Shown here piece after piece: positions 21,629 through 30,518 of a stretch of DNA of 64,000 nucleotides; position 1 is the first letter of the stretch, and each line of letters begins with the position of its first letter. This stretch comes from Pseudochelatococcus lubricantis. Lineage in GTDB: Bacteria; Pseudomonadota; Alphaproteobacteria; Rhizobiales; Beijerinckiaceae. The stretch is taken from assembly GCF_042432495.1 (NCBI RefSeq), contig NZ_JBHLXC010000002.1, forward strand, positions 62,001-126,000. The letters run 5' to 3'. The notes under the pieces were generated by a model that worked only from the letters and a program-made list of their open reading frames with translations, searched no databases and was not told the origin of the DNA. The position numbers and the translations under genes were made by a program.

Positions 21629-22440
21629 GCCACCTCGGCCCCTACCGCCCCGGCGGGACAGGACATGAAGACCGGCTGGACCGCGGCGGCAGCCGCCACT
21701 ATCCGGCAGGTGACGGCACAGGCGCCTCCGGCAACGGCACCTGGTCCGGCTTCGGCGAGCGACGAGCGAAGGAAGAGCACGCCGGCGCCCGAACGGGGGC
21801 CGGTGCGCGGCCACCCGGCGATTGGCCGCGCGACACGAAAGGCCGCGAAACACCGGCAAGCCTCTCCATGCGCGCCGACGACTTCCAGCACCGTCTGCAC
21901 CAGGCCGCGAGCGCCGAGAACGAAGGAGAGCCATCGGGCGGAAGCCGCCGGTCGGCCGATGCCACCGGGGATGAGCGCGTGCTGGCAACATGCGCCGGGA
22001 CGGGCTCGACCCTGCCGCTATTCAACGCCATCCAGCAGGCAGAAGCGACGGCCGCCGCCCCCGCCCGGCTGCAGGAGGCGCTCGATGCCATCGCCGTCCG
22101 TGTCGAACGGGCGATCCGGGCGGAGTTCGCCGTCACACCCGACGGCATGCGAAGCCTGAGCATCGATCTGGGAGGAGCGATGAACGGCATCAGCGCCGTC
22201 ACTATCCGCCTGTCGGCCGGCGGCCTCGACATCGTGCTCGCGGGGAGCGGTGAAATGTTCGCCGAGGACGCCGTCCATGCCGCGCAGGCGTTGGCGGACA
22301 GGTTGTCGAAGCGCTTCGGTAGCCGCACGATCCGCGTTCTCGCCGCCGGACGGGAAGCCGGCGCGGATGAAGCCGACGGGGATGTTCCGGCGTCGCCGCT
22401 CGCGGACGCCGTCGCCGGCCGCGCGGGTCGCCTGGCATGA
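21625..22440 (+). CDS. sctP: T3SS needle-length/substrate-switch protein SctP-like
   Basis: 271 aa. The call rests on position between sctO and sctQ and on architecture: a long disordered N-terminal half (Gly/Arg/Pro/Ser-rich) and a folded C-terminal part from about residue 150 that resembles the FliK/HrpP C-terminal substrate-specificity-switch domain, with LSIDLGGAMNGISAVTIRLS and LDIVLAGSGEMFAEDAV followed by a helix ALADRLSKRFG. The N-terminal half is short for a ruler. Both ends overlap neighbours in ATGA, so translation is coupled. Confidence 0.7.
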   Translation: MSHLGPYRPGGTGHEDRLDRGGSRHYPAGDGTGASGNGTWSGFGERRAKEEHAGARTGAGARPPGDWPRDTKGRETPASLSMRADDFQHRLHQAASAENEGEPSGGSRRSADATGDERVLATCAGTGSTLPLFNAIQQAEATAAAPARLQEALDAIAVRVERAIRAEFAVTPDGMRSLSIDLGGAMNGISAVTIRLSAGGLDIVLAGSGEMFAEDAVHAAQALADRLSKRFGSRTIRVLAAGREAGADEADGDVPASPLADAVAGRAGRLA

Positions 22441-23522
22441 CGGCCATGCCCTGGCATCCGCCGGCCCTGCCCGGCATCGGACAATCCGAAGCACTGTGGA
22501 ATGCGATACTCAGCCACGCGGGGACGGCCCTTCCCCTCGCCGGCAAGGCGCATCTGGTCTTCACGCCGGCGGCGCCCCCTGGGCCAAATATACTCTGCAC
22601 GAAATTACGCCTCGGCCGGGACGGCGCAGCCTACGTCGTGTGGCGCATGTTCCCGTTCGCCGACATGTTCGACACGCCGCTGACGGTGGATGACTTTCCG
22701 GTGCTGCCGCCAACGCTGCGCGACGCGCTGATAGAGGGCATGGTCGACGTCATCCGCCGTACCCTGCCGGCCGACGCGGCCAGCGATGTCGCCATCGCCG
22801 GATGGGGCAGCGCCACGGCCGACGCAGACATCGTTTGGTTCGATATAATCCTCGCCGGCCTCGCGCCGGAACCGGTGCGGTTGACGTTCGGCTGCGCGCG
22901 CAGCCTGCTGCTTTCGACATCGGCCGCATGGCCCATTGTGCCCGCCGCTGTGCAGGCAGAGGCCCGTGGCACAATGATTGTGGCGAGTGCCTTCACGCTC
23001 GGCGCGTTTCCGCTTACGGCACGGGAGTTGGCTGGCTTGACCGAGGGCACCGTCATCCTGCTGCCGGCGGCGCCTCTCGAACGGCGCTGGCTGCGCATTG
23101 GGCAGATCTTGTGGGATTTTCGTTTCACTGACGAGGGATGGCTCGTCGCCGGCAACAGGAAGCGGCTGCAGGAAGAAACACGGCGCCGCCGGTTGAGGGA
23201 AAGTGCAGTGACAGAACAGGTCTGGCCGGACGGCGAGAGCGATGTTGAACCCGGTTTACCGCCTCAGGAGGACGCTGCTAAGAGCGTGTGCCTGTCCGAT
23301 CTTGCCATCACCATCGACTTCGACATCGGCGAGCGGGATTTCACGCTGGCCGAAATCGAGACATGGCAGCCCGGCGCCGTAGTGGCGCTCGATCCCCCCG
23401 CCCTCGCAGACCAGGTTGCGGTAACGCTGCGGGCCAATGGGTGCGCGGTCGCCACCGGCGATCTCGTCGCGATCGACGACAGATTGGCGGTGAGATTGTC
23501 GAAAATCCTGCTGCGAACCTGA
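22437..23522 (+). CDS. sctQ: T3SS cytoplasmic C-ring/sorting platform protein SctQ
   Basis: 361 aa. The last 75 residues form a clear SpoA (FliN/YscQ-type) domain: LAITIDFDIGERDFTLAEIETWQPGAVVALD and the ending VATGDLVAIDDRLAVRLSKIL. The middle (about 150-230) holds a second divergent SpoA-like part around PLTARELAGLTEGTVILLPA. SctQ forms the pods that join SctK to SctL/SctN. Many T3SS make a short C-terminal SctQ product from an internal start; GTG/ATG codons exist near the SpoA domain, but no clear internal ribosome site was picked. 26 bases separate it from sctR. Confidence 0.9.
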   Translation: MTAMPWHPPALPGIGQSEALWNAILSHAGTALPLAGKAHLVFTPAAPPGPNILCTKLRLGRDGAAYVVWRMFPFADMFDTPLTVDDFPVLPPTLRDALIEGMVDVIRRTLPADAASDVAIAGWGSATADADIVWFDIILAGLAPEPVRLTFGCARSLLLSTSAAWPIVPAAVQAEARGTMIVASAFTLGAFPLTARELAGLTEGTVILLPAAPLERRWLRIGQILWDFRFTDEGWLVAGNRKRLQEETRRRRLRESAVTEQVWPDGESDVEPGLPPQEDAAKSVCLSDLAITIDFDIGERDFTLAEIETWQPGAVVALDPPALADQVAVTLRANGCAVATGDLVAIDDRLAVRLSKILLRT

Positions 23523-23548
23523 GACAGCCAGGCGGACAGGAGTTTCCC

Positions 23549-24193
23549 TTGATCGATCCGTTGAATCTCATCCTTGTGCTGCTGACGGCGGCGCTGGTGC
23601 CATTCATGGCAGTAGTCGCTACATCCTTTGTGAAGATTTCGGTGGTCTTCCAGCTCGTGCGCAACGCTATTGGTGTGCAGCAGATCCCGCCCAATATGGC
23701 GTTGAATGCGCTGGCGATCATTCTGTCCGGCTACATCATGTTTCCCGTGGTGGCGGAAACATACGACATCCTCGAACAGGGCAGCCATACGTTCAAGACC
23801 GTCGAGGGCATCCAGGAGGCGTATCAGGCGGCCAAGGGGCCGCTGACACAGTTCCTCAACACACATGCCGCCGAGCGGGAGAAGCAATTCTTTCTGGAGG
23901 CCGCCCGCACCTTGTGGCCGGAGAATCTCGCAAGCCAGCTAACCGGTGACAGCATCGCGGTCGTGCTGCCGGCCTTCACCGTCAGCCAGTTGCGGGAAGC
24001 GTTCGAGATCGGCTTCCTGCTCTACCTGCCATTCATCGCCATCGATCTCATCGTGTCGAACATCCTGCTCGCCATGGGGATGATGATGGTTAGCCCGCTC
24101 ACAATTTCCCTGCCGTTCAAACTGTTCCTGTTCGTCATGATCGATGGCTGGTCGCGGCTCATTCTGGGACTGGTGAAGACGTATGTCCCGTAG
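23549..24193 (+). CDS. sctR: T3SS export gate protein SctR
   Basis: 214 aa. Core FliP/YscR-type export gate subunit. It has four hydrophobic segments and the family motifs SFVKISVVFQLVRNAIGVQQIPPNMALN (start of the family block) and LREAFEIGFLLYLPFIAIDLIVSNILLAMGMMM, where the GMMM stretch is typical. Start is TTG 23549, with CAGGAG six bases upstream, because the family N-terminus begins there. It precedes sctS by 49 bases. Confidence 0.96.
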   Translation: MIDPLNLILVLLTAALVPFMAVVATSFVKISVVFQLVRNAIGVQQIPPNMALNALAIILSGYIMFPVVAETYDILEQGSHTFKTVEGIQEAYQAAKGPLTQFLNTHAAEREKQFFLEAARTLWPENLASQLTGDSIAVVLPAFTVSQLREAFEIGFLLYLPFIAIDLIVSNILLAMGMMMVSPLTISLPFKLFLFVMIDGWSRLILGLVKTYVP

Positions 24194-24242
24194 CAGCGCG
24201 AGCCGCGCCCGATCCGCGGCATCGATACGCGAGGAGAAATGC

Positions 24243-24509
24243 ATGCCGCCCGAAGTCGCCCTGCGTCAGATCACGGAATCGATGATGCTCGTCATGCTGC
24301 TGTCGATGCCGCCCATCGTGGTCGCCTCGGTTGTGGGCATTCTGGTCAGTCTGCTGCAGGCGCTGACGCAGGTTCAGGAGCAAACGCTGTCATTCGCCAT
24401 CAAGCTCATCGCCGTGGCGATCACCATCGCCTCGGTTGCAGGCTTTCTGGGCAGCGAAATCTTGAACTACACACTGAAGATCTTCAACGGCTTTCCGGAC
24501 ATGACATGA
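24243..24509 (+). CDS. sctS: T3SS export gate protein SctS
   Basis: 88 aa with two transmembrane helices, the standard FliQ/YscS size. Motifs include LMLLLSMPPIVVASVVG-type first helix and SLLQALTQVQEQTLSFAIKL. ATG 24243 is chosen over in-frame upstream codons because GAGGAGA lies 5 bases before it and the length then matches. It ends in an ATGA overlap with sctT. Confidence 0.96.
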   Translation: MPPEVALRQITESMMLVMLLSMPPIVVASVVGILVSLLQALTQVQEQTLSFAIKLIAVAITIASVAGFLGSEILNYTLKIFNGFPDMT

Positions 24510-25339
24510 ACGAACTCAGGGCGGCCTATCTGCTTTTCGCGGATCTGTTCCATGGGGAGCTGGTCGCGCTACTGCTGTCGTTGCCCCGCCTCTACGCTTT
24601 CCTGTCGACATCCCAGTTGCTCAGTTCAGGAGCCGTTCCGCGCCTGGCGCGCACGGCATGCGTGCTGTCCATCTCAGTCATCAGCGTGCCGATCAACATG
24701 CCGTACGCATTGCATTTCAACGGCTCCGTCTTCGTCTTCGCCCTGCTGTTCACCAAGGAATACGCGCTCGGTTTCGTCATGGGTTATCTTGTCGGCTGGA
24801 TATTCTGGTCGGTGCAGGCGGCCGGCGCGCTGATCGACAACCAGCGCGGCGCAGCCATCGCGGCCAGCATCGATCCCATGCAGGGGCACGAGGCGTCTCC
24901 GCTCGCCCTCATGTTCTCGCATGCCTTCATCACCTACGTGTTCGTCACCGGCGCGATGCTGCCCATTTTCGGGATGGTCTACCAGTCGTTTGCACTCTGG
25001 CCTGTCACCAGTTTCATTCCCGTCATCTCGCCGGAATTCCCCATCTTCATACTGGGCGTGATGGACCATGCCACTCGTTTCGTGGTCATTCTGGCAGGCC
25101 CCGTTGTTGCGGTCATGTTTCTGTCCGAGTTCGCGTTGGCGATGGTAAGCCGCTTCGCACCACAGATTCAGGTTTTCGTACTGGCGATGCCTATAAAGAG
25201 TATTATCGCCATTTTCATGCTTGTTTTTTACTTTTCTTCATTACTAAGATATTCTGAATCAAACATTTACAAGATAAATCAATACGTCGAATACTTCTAT
25301 AGCCTAATTCCCGCCACCGTACCCGACCTTCGGCAGTGA
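24506..25339 (+). CDS. sctT: T3SS export gate protein SctT
   Basis: 277 aa, about six to eight membrane segments, FliR/YscT family. Recognisable motifs are TKEYALGFVMGYLVGWIFWSVQAAGALIDNQRG and DPMQGHEASPLALM. The last 45 codons (25195-25310) are far more AT-rich than the rest, with rare codons, as if the C-terminal end were replaced or under different constraint; the frame is intact. 18 bases before sctU. Confidence 0.95.
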   Translation: MNELRAAYLLFADLFHGELVALLLSLPRLYAFLSTSQLLSSGAVPRLARTACVLSISVISVPINMPYALHFNGSVFVFALLFTKEYALGFVMGYLVGWIFWSVQAAGALIDNQRGAAIAASIDPMQGHEASPLALMFSHAFITYVFVTGAMLPIFGMVYQSFALWPVTSFIPVISPEFPIFILGVMDHATRFVVILAGPVVAVMFLSEFALAMVSRFAPQIQVFVLAMPIKSIIAIFMLVFYFSSLLRYSESNIYKINQYVEYFYSLIPATVPDLRQ

Positions 25340-25357
25340 CGGAGTAGCGGGCACGCC

Positions 25358-26527
25358 ATGAGCGGGAACTCATCCGGAGAAAAGACAGAGCAACCAACGC
25401 CCAAGAAATTGCGGGATGCCCGTAAGAAGGGTCAGGTGGCACGCAGCACGGAAATCGTCACGACGACGTCGCTGTTCGCGGTGATCGCCTTCATCTGGGT
25501 GAACTGGCACAACACGATGGGCACGCTGCTCGGCCTGTTCGACAAAATCGCACAGCTTTCAGTGGGTGAGTTCAGGGTTAACGCCGCCAAGGCGATCGAA
25601 ATCATTGTCTATGACATTACCAGAATCATGCTGCCGGTCCTCGGGGTTGTTTTTCTCGCAGGCATTCTCGCGAACTACTTCCAGATCGGTACCCTGTTCT
25701 CGGCGGAAGCAGTGAAACCGAATCTTGACAAGATCAGCCCCGGGAAGGGGTTCAAGCGCATATTTTCGATGAAGCAGCTCGTCGAAACACTGAAGTCGAT
25801 CATCAAGATCGCCATCCTTTCTATTTTGCTCTATTTTGTCGTGAAGAATGCGCTCGGCGCCTACATTTCATCTCTTTCCTGCGGCATGTCCTGCCTGGTT
25901 GGCGTTACATCGCAATTCATGTTTCAGACCTTCGTCTATTCCGCGCTGGCCTTCGTCGTCGTCGCGGTCGTCGACATCGTCTATCAGCGGCGCAGCCATA
26001 TCAAGACTCTGATGATGTCGAAGGACGAGGTCAAACGCGAATTCAAGGAGAGCGAGGGCGATCCCCATATCAAGGGCAAGCGCCGCCAGATCGCACAGGA
26101 ACTGGCGATGAACGGCGGCGGCGCGGCAGCGCGCGAAGGCACGGCCGTTGTTGTGAACCCCACGCATTTCGCCGTCGTCATCCTGTATACTCCAGAGAAG
26201 ATGCCACTGCCCATCGTCACGGCCAAAGGGCGCAACCGGCACGCGCATTTCCTGCGTACGCAGGCCGAGGAAGCGGGCGTTCCCGTCTTCCGGAATGTAC
26301 AACTTGCACAGGCACTCTACGCCGATGCGGAGGTCGACGACTATGTACCCACCGAACTGTTCGACGCGGTGGCGGAAGTGCTGGCATGGGTCGCACGCAA
26401 CCGGAACACGCTCTACAAGGGACGGCTCGACCACGGCGTGCTCGACATGGAGGCCGGAGACCACCGCGCAGATGTCACAAGAAGAAGGGCAGCGACCGAG
26501 CAGGCTGACACTGCGCCGCGACGCTGA
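25358..26527 (+). CDS. sctU: T3SS autoproteolytic switch protein SctU
   Basis: 389 aa. FlhB/YscU family: N-terminal SGEKTEQPTPKKLRDARKKGQVARS, four membrane helices, then the cytoplasmic domain with the self-cleaving motif NPTH at residues 267-270 (AVVVNPTHFAVV). Cleavage between Asn and Pro is needed for the switch from early to later substrates. The tail after about residue 345 is longer and more charged than usual. It is the last gene of the + strand series and is convergent with sctD across an AT-rich gap. Confidence 0.96.
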   Translation: MSGNSSGEKTEQPTPKKLRDARKKGQVARSTEIVTTTSLFAVIAFIWVNWHNTMGTLLGLFDKIAQLSVGEFRVNAAKAIEIIVYDITRIMLPVLGVVFLAGILANYFQIGTLFSAEAVKPNLDKISPGKGFKRIFSMKQLVETLKSIIKIAILSILLYFVVKNALGAYISSLSCGMSCLVGVTSQFMFQTFVYSALAFVVVAVVDIVYQRRSHIKTLMMSKDEVKREFKESEGDPHIKGKRRQIAQELAMNGGGAAAREGTAVVVNPTHFAVVILYTPEKMPLPIVTAKGRNRHAHFLRTQAEEAGVPVFRNVQLAQALYADAEVDDYVPTELFDAVAEVLAWVARNRNTLYKGRLDHGVLDMEAGDHRADVTRRRAATEQADTAPRR

Positions 26528-26650
26528 CGGCAGCCAATATATAAAGTTTATTTTGCTAAATAATATAAATATTTAATAATTAATTAATTTTTAAAAAATT
26601 CCATGTTTTTATTATGTAATTAAATTTCACAATATTATTTTATTCTAAAA
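26528..26650. other. AT-rich gap between convergent sctU and sctD
   Basis: About 110 bases with very low GC (TAATATAAATATTTAATAAT runs). The genes converge here, so no promoter is needed; the composition matches the other T3SS gaps. No clear terminator hairpin was seen. Confidence 0.5.
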
Positions 26651-29144
26651 TCCAAGCCAACTCACCGCCGTAAATCGCCACGGCGAGGCCGTTTGCGACC
26701 TCCAGCACTGCCCCCAATTCGCCGACCAGAAGCAACCGGCTCGCTATGTCGGGCGCGGCGCCTTCATGGATTTTCTCGCCGCTGCGAGTCTGGATGAAAC
26801 GTGACGGCGCGCCCGGCCCGGCGCCCGAAATGTCGAGAGTGTGGGGCGCAATGTCTCGCACGATGAAGCGAATGAAAGCCGGATTACGCCCGATCTCACG
26901 CAGGAATACCGACTGCGCCGCGACCGTGCCACCCTGATAGACGTCGATCACACATTGCATCGTGCGGCGCGGATTAATCGCGGCCTCCATGATGACGAGC
27001 TGGAAGCGCGGCTCAAAACTTGATAACGACAGCGTCCGGCCAACGCTCAGAATGTCGAGCCAGAATATCGCCGTCATGGCATCGTCGGGCCCAAGCGCCG
27101 CCCCCGGCCAACAGGTGTCATGGCCGGAGTGGCTCTGCAAGCCTTGCGCCGGCAGATATTGATCGTGCAATTTTTGCCGCGCCAGCCGGGACGGAGGCGT
27201 GACGTCGTCGGGGCGACCCTGCAGCATTGCACTGAGACGTTGAAGAGCATTGAGCAAAAGCTGCGCGCCGCTGACGGATGGCAGGCGGTCGTCTCGCCAC
27301 TGCTGGAGCAGGAGACGTGTGCTGTCTGAAAGCGTCAAGTGCCTAGCCGGCGCGGAAGCAGGCAGGACTGCCGCGGCGGCCTCGTCCGTAATGGGTGATG
27401 GAAACGAGGGCGTGACATTGCCAGACAGGGAAACGCTGCCGGATGGCTGCCGTGCAGCATTACGCGGCAGCACGGGAACCTGTTGGCTATTGCCTCCGGA
27501 GACCTCAACGACAGCATTCGACCCGTTACCGCTGTTCGCCGACGGTAACACGATCTCTAATGAAGATTGCGAATTCTCCGATGACGCCTCGCCGATAGTT
27601 CCGCGCGCACTGACGGCACCATCGTTTCCCGACAGCTGCATCGCGGCCTCACGCGCCGGCTGCGACATCTGCTGTGACTGATCGCCGGGAGCAACTTGCG
27701 TGCCAGCAATCGCCCGCAGCACCGCACCCAAGTCACTCGCCTGTGTCTCGACGGGCTTATCCGCCGCCAGATGCTCCGACCCGTCACCAGCCTCCTCGTG
27801 CTTGTCCGGCTCGGCATTTGTGGCCAGCGGCGGAACCGGCGTTCCGGCGTTTCCGCTGGCGAGCGGCAAATTGCTGTTTGTCTTCGCCGCCGGCCTTTCG
27901 GCATCGACCAGCACATCTTTCGGCGCGAAATCGCCCCTCTGCACACGGGCGACGTCGAGCACGACATCGGCGCTGGTCGCGGATGGCACGCCGATCATGA
28001 TGGCATTCGCGGAAATAGCCGGCACGGGAAGTTCCGCCGCCACTCTCGTCACATCCTGTAGCCGCACGAACGACCGCAGCCCGATATCAGCCGCGAAGCG
28101 ACGCGCGTAGACCTGCAGGAAGCCCGACCAAGCATCAATCTTTTCCACCGGTACGGAGCCAGTCGCCTCAATCACACCATCGTCGAGACGTAGCAGCACC
28201 CATGGCCTGATCTGCGACGAATCGGCCAGAGCGTTGACCTGCTCCAGCAATGTGGACGGCGTCCGCAGGCGCGAGTCGACCGACGACACACCCGGCACCG
28301 CGTCGCGCACGGTCATGACGAAGGTTTCGGCTTCCCGGTCGTCCGGAATCTGGCCGTCGAGCGTGACGGCGCCCTTCCGCGACACGTCAAAGGACAGATT
28401 CCGCCCTTTCGCGGCGATGAGCCCCTCTATTTCCTGTCGCATCGCCTCCAGCACCCAGATGCGCGGATGTGCACCGGCGCGTGCCGCCCCGATGGCACCG
28501 ACAGCCGCCCGCCGCTCGGCCTGGGTGTCTACATAGCCGGTGACGATAATCACGCCATCGACCTGCTGCACGACCGCGAGATCGCGCGCAAACGGCAGCG
28601 TCGATAGGGCCGCACGGACTTGCTCCAAGCCGGCCAGATCCGATTCACCCGCGCCTGGCCGCGCCATATCGCCGGTATTCAGATACCATAAAGCGATCGC
28701 CGTGACCAGCGCCAGCGCCAACACAGACAGCGCCAGCGTGCGCAAAGGGCGACGCCGCGCGGCGACCGACGCCTGCGGGCGATCCACTTCCACCTCGGCA
28801 TCCGCGATGGATGTCCACAATGCCGACGCGGGGCCCAACGCCAGCCGCGTCGTGCCGGCTGTAAGAACGTCGAGCGGCTCGATCTCCTGCCAGTCGCTGT
28901 TCACATCCAGAACAACGCCGTTCGCGGTTCTGACCGGACCGGCAGCTGCGCGGATCTGTATGCCGGCATGGCTTATCCGCAGTTCCAGATGGCCGGGCGC
29001 AAGGCTGACATCGATGATCTGGATGTCGTCGTCGGGCCCCGAGCCGAGCCCGTATTGCCCGGGCAGGAGAGAAACCTCGACGCCGGACTGCACGCCGCTG
29101 AGGATCTTGAGGATCGCGCCATCTATGAGTTCCGCGCCCGCCAT
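26640..29144 (-). CDS. sctD: T3SS inner-membrane ring protein SctD with large C-terminal extension
   Basis: 834 aa, about twice the usual SctD length of 350-430. An FHA-like cytoplasmic domain covers about residues 8-110 (ILKILSGVQSGVEVSLLPGQYGLGSGPDDDIQI), one transmembrane helix lies near 136-157, and BON-like periplasmic ring domains fill about 170-395 (VVQQVDGVIIVTGYVDTQAERRA; DRSRKGAVTLDGQIPDDREAETF-type repeat). A Ser/Pro/Asn-rich linker of some 230 residues follows, then a folded region of about 185 residues (ending ELAWILE) that I do not recognise. ATG 29144 follows AGGGGGG; TTG 29147 is possible. Divergent from the Crp-type gene. The large size and FHA/BON pattern recall chlamydial CdsD, but there the extra FHA domain has a different place. 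Confidence 0.85.
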   Translation of the reverse strand: MAGAELIDGAILKILSGVQSGVEVSLLPGQYGLGSGPDDDIQIIDVSLAPGHLELRISHAGIQIRAAAGPVRTANGVVLDVNSDWQEIEPLDVLTAGTTRLALGPASALWTSIADAEVEVDRPQASVAARRRPLRTLALSVLALALVTAIALWYLNTGDMARPGAGESDLAGLEQVRAALSTLPFARDLAVVQQVDGVIIVTGYVDTQAERRAAVGAIGAARAGAHPRIWVLEAMRQEIEGLIAAKGRNLSFDVSRKGAVTLDGQIPDDREAETFVMTVRDAVPGVSSVDSRLRTPSTLLEQVNALADSSQIRPWVLLRLDDGVIEATGSVPVEKIDAWSGFLQVYARRFAADIGLRSFVRLQDVTRVAAELPVPAISANAIMIGVPSATSADVVLDVARVQRGDFAPKDVLVDAERPAAKTNSNLPLASGNAGTPVPPLATNAEPDKHEEAGDGSEHLAADKPVETQASDLGAVLRAIAGTQVAPGDQSQQMSQPAREAAMQLSGNDGAVSARGTIGEASSENSQSSLEIVLPSANSGNGSNAVVEVSGGNSQQVPVLPRNAARQPSGSVSLSGNVTPSFPSPITDEAAAAVLPASAPARHLTLSDSTRLLLQQWRDDRLPSVSGAQLLLNALQRLSAMLQGRPDDVTPPSRLARQKLHDQYLPAQGLQSHSGHDTCWPGAALGPDDAMTAIFWLDILSVGRTLSLSSFEPRFQLVIMEAAINPRRTMQCVIDVYQGGTVAAQSVFLREIGRNPAFIRFIVRDIAPHTLDISGAGPGAPSRFIQTRSGEKIHEGAAPDIASRLLLVGELGAVLEVANGLAVAIYGGELAWILE

Positions 29145-29395
29145 CAACCCCCCCTGAGATACCCCGCCCGGCGCGCCTCGCCTCGCCTAGACATATAAGT
29201 CATTTTATACGCTATTTTTGTCGAATCATAGTGACTTTTTTCAGCATATATGTCAAAGATCAATCGTAAACGTGATCCGCAACGTCAATGACGCCAAACT
29301 CCCGCATGGAGCGCCGGTTCGATGGAGGATATGTTGCAGCGTACCGATGACACGCCACCCACGGCGCCGGAGCGTCGTCTGACGGATAATGCGGC
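29145..29395. promoter_or_regulatory. Divergent control region between sctD and the Crp-type regulator
   Basis: The segment 29185-29275 is AT-rich (CATATAAGTCATTTTATACG, TTTTTTCAGCATATATGTC). It must hold promoters for sctD (-) and for the regulator-sctE-sctF series (+). Exact elements cannot be fixed. Confidence 0.45.
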
Positions 29396-30235
29396 ATGAG
29401 CAGCATCGCGCCCTCGCCCCACAGCATGCCTTCCGGGCCGCCCGCATTGATCGGCGCCCTGCCGTTGCCGCCGCTGCATGCCATCCCCGACGGACATGCG
29501 CCGGCGCCTCTGGCGAGAGGGATCACACTTGCGGACGGCAGAAGCCTCTTTTCCGTCGCGACGGAGTTTCAAAACCTGGGCGCAGCGGCAGAAGCTGCAC
29601 TGGCTGCATCTTTCATCCTGCGCGTCTTCGCGCCGCACGACGTCATCTATCTGCAGGATGACGACGCCGACAACCTTTACTTCATCCGCTCAGGCTACGT
29701 CAGACTTTCCTATCTGATGGAAGACGGGTCGGCTGTGCTCTGCGGCATCCTGCCACCGGGCGAAAGTTTTGGCGAACTCGGCATCTTCGAGGGCGGCACG
29801 CATTGCGAGATGGCGAGCGCCGTTGGCGACGTGACCGCCGCCGCCGTGCCGCTGCACCAGTTCCGAAGCCTGCGGGAACGGTTTCCCGCAATCGATGCTG
29901 CCGTGGCGCACGTGGTGGCGCGCCGGTACCGCAGCTATGTGGAACTCACCCGCATGCTAAGCCTCCGGACCCTCGCCGCCCGTCTCGCGCAAACGCTTCT
30001 ACGGCTTGCGGACGGGCTGGGCACGCGCGTCAAGGCCGGCGACCGCATGTATCCCTGCATCGGCCCGGCGGTGACGCAGACCGACCTCGGCCTGATGGCA
30101 CGAGGCGCGCGCAGTAACGTGAACCGCGCGCTCAAAGCGTGGGAACGCGACCGATGGATCGCCATCCGCGACCGCTCCATCATCGTTCTTGATCGCGCCA
30201 GGCTGGAATCGCTGGCCCTGCAGGAAGGGCTCTGA
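29396..30235 (+). CDS. Crp/Fnr-family regulator encoded in the T3SS locus
   Basis: 279 aa. A cyclic-nucleotide-binding-type beta-roll spans about residues 60-165 (LRVFAPHDVIYLQDDDADNLYFIRSGYVRLS; GILPPGESFGELGIFEGG), then a long dimerisation helix and a Crp-type winged helix-turn-helix (VTQTDLGLMARGARSNVNRALKAWE). The FGE-L part of the phosphate-binding cassette is present, but the Arg-Ser/Thr pair of true cAMP binders is not obvious, so the ligand is unknown. The first 55 residues are Pro/Ala-rich and not part of the family. Placed between divergent sctD and sctE-sctF, it probably controls the secretion genes. Confidence 0.85.
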   Translation: MSSIAPSPHSMPSGPPALIGALPLPPLHAIPDGHAPAPLARGITLADGRSLFSVATEFQNLGAAAEAALAASFILRVFAPHDVIYLQDDDADNLYFIRSGYVRLSYLMEDGSAVLCGILPPGESFGELGIFEGGTHCEMASAVGDVTAAAVPLHQFRSLRERFPAIDAAVAHVVARRYRSYVELTRMLSLRTLAARLAQTLLRLADGLGTRVKAGDRMYPCIGPAVTQTDLGLMARGARSNVNRALKAWERDRWIAIRDRSIIVLDRARLESLALQEGL

Positions 30236-30238
30236 TCG

Positions 30239-30517
30239 ATGAGCCAGGCGACACTGAACAGACCTGCGACCGGGGCCGGCATACTGGACGACATATCGCC
30301 GTTTTCAGTCAGCGACCTGGAAGAGTTGCTGTTCCGGAAAGAGCGAGAAACTGTTTCAGCGGCAATCGTGCAACGGCTCGATCACGCGAAAACAGAGGTT
30401 GAGAACACGCTGAATAGCGGGCTGAGTTACAAAGAGCATGCCGCTGCAACCGCAATTCTAAACGCTATTGAGCATGCAAAACGGCTTCTGGCAGAAATCC
30501 AACGAAACGGAGATTGA
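30239..30517 (+). CDS. sctE: T3SS needle co-chaperone SctE (YscE/EscE type)
   Basis: 92 aa, helical and soluble. After a short leader it has two helices, LEELLFRKERETVSAAIVQRLDHAKTEVE and EHAAATAILNAIEHAKRLLAEI; the second shows the pattern of YscE/EscE (a turn, then LLNA-x-x-AxxLL). In known systems this protein and SctG bind the needle subunit and keep it from polymerising in the cytosol. It lies one base before sctF and three bases after the regulator. The sequence is too short for certainty, but the context is strong. Confidence 0.75.
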   Translation: MSQATLNRPATGAGILDDISPFSVSDLEELLFRKERETVSAAIVQRLDHAKTEVENTLNSGLSYKEHAAATAILNAIEHAKRLLAEIQRNGD

Positions 30518-30518
30518 A

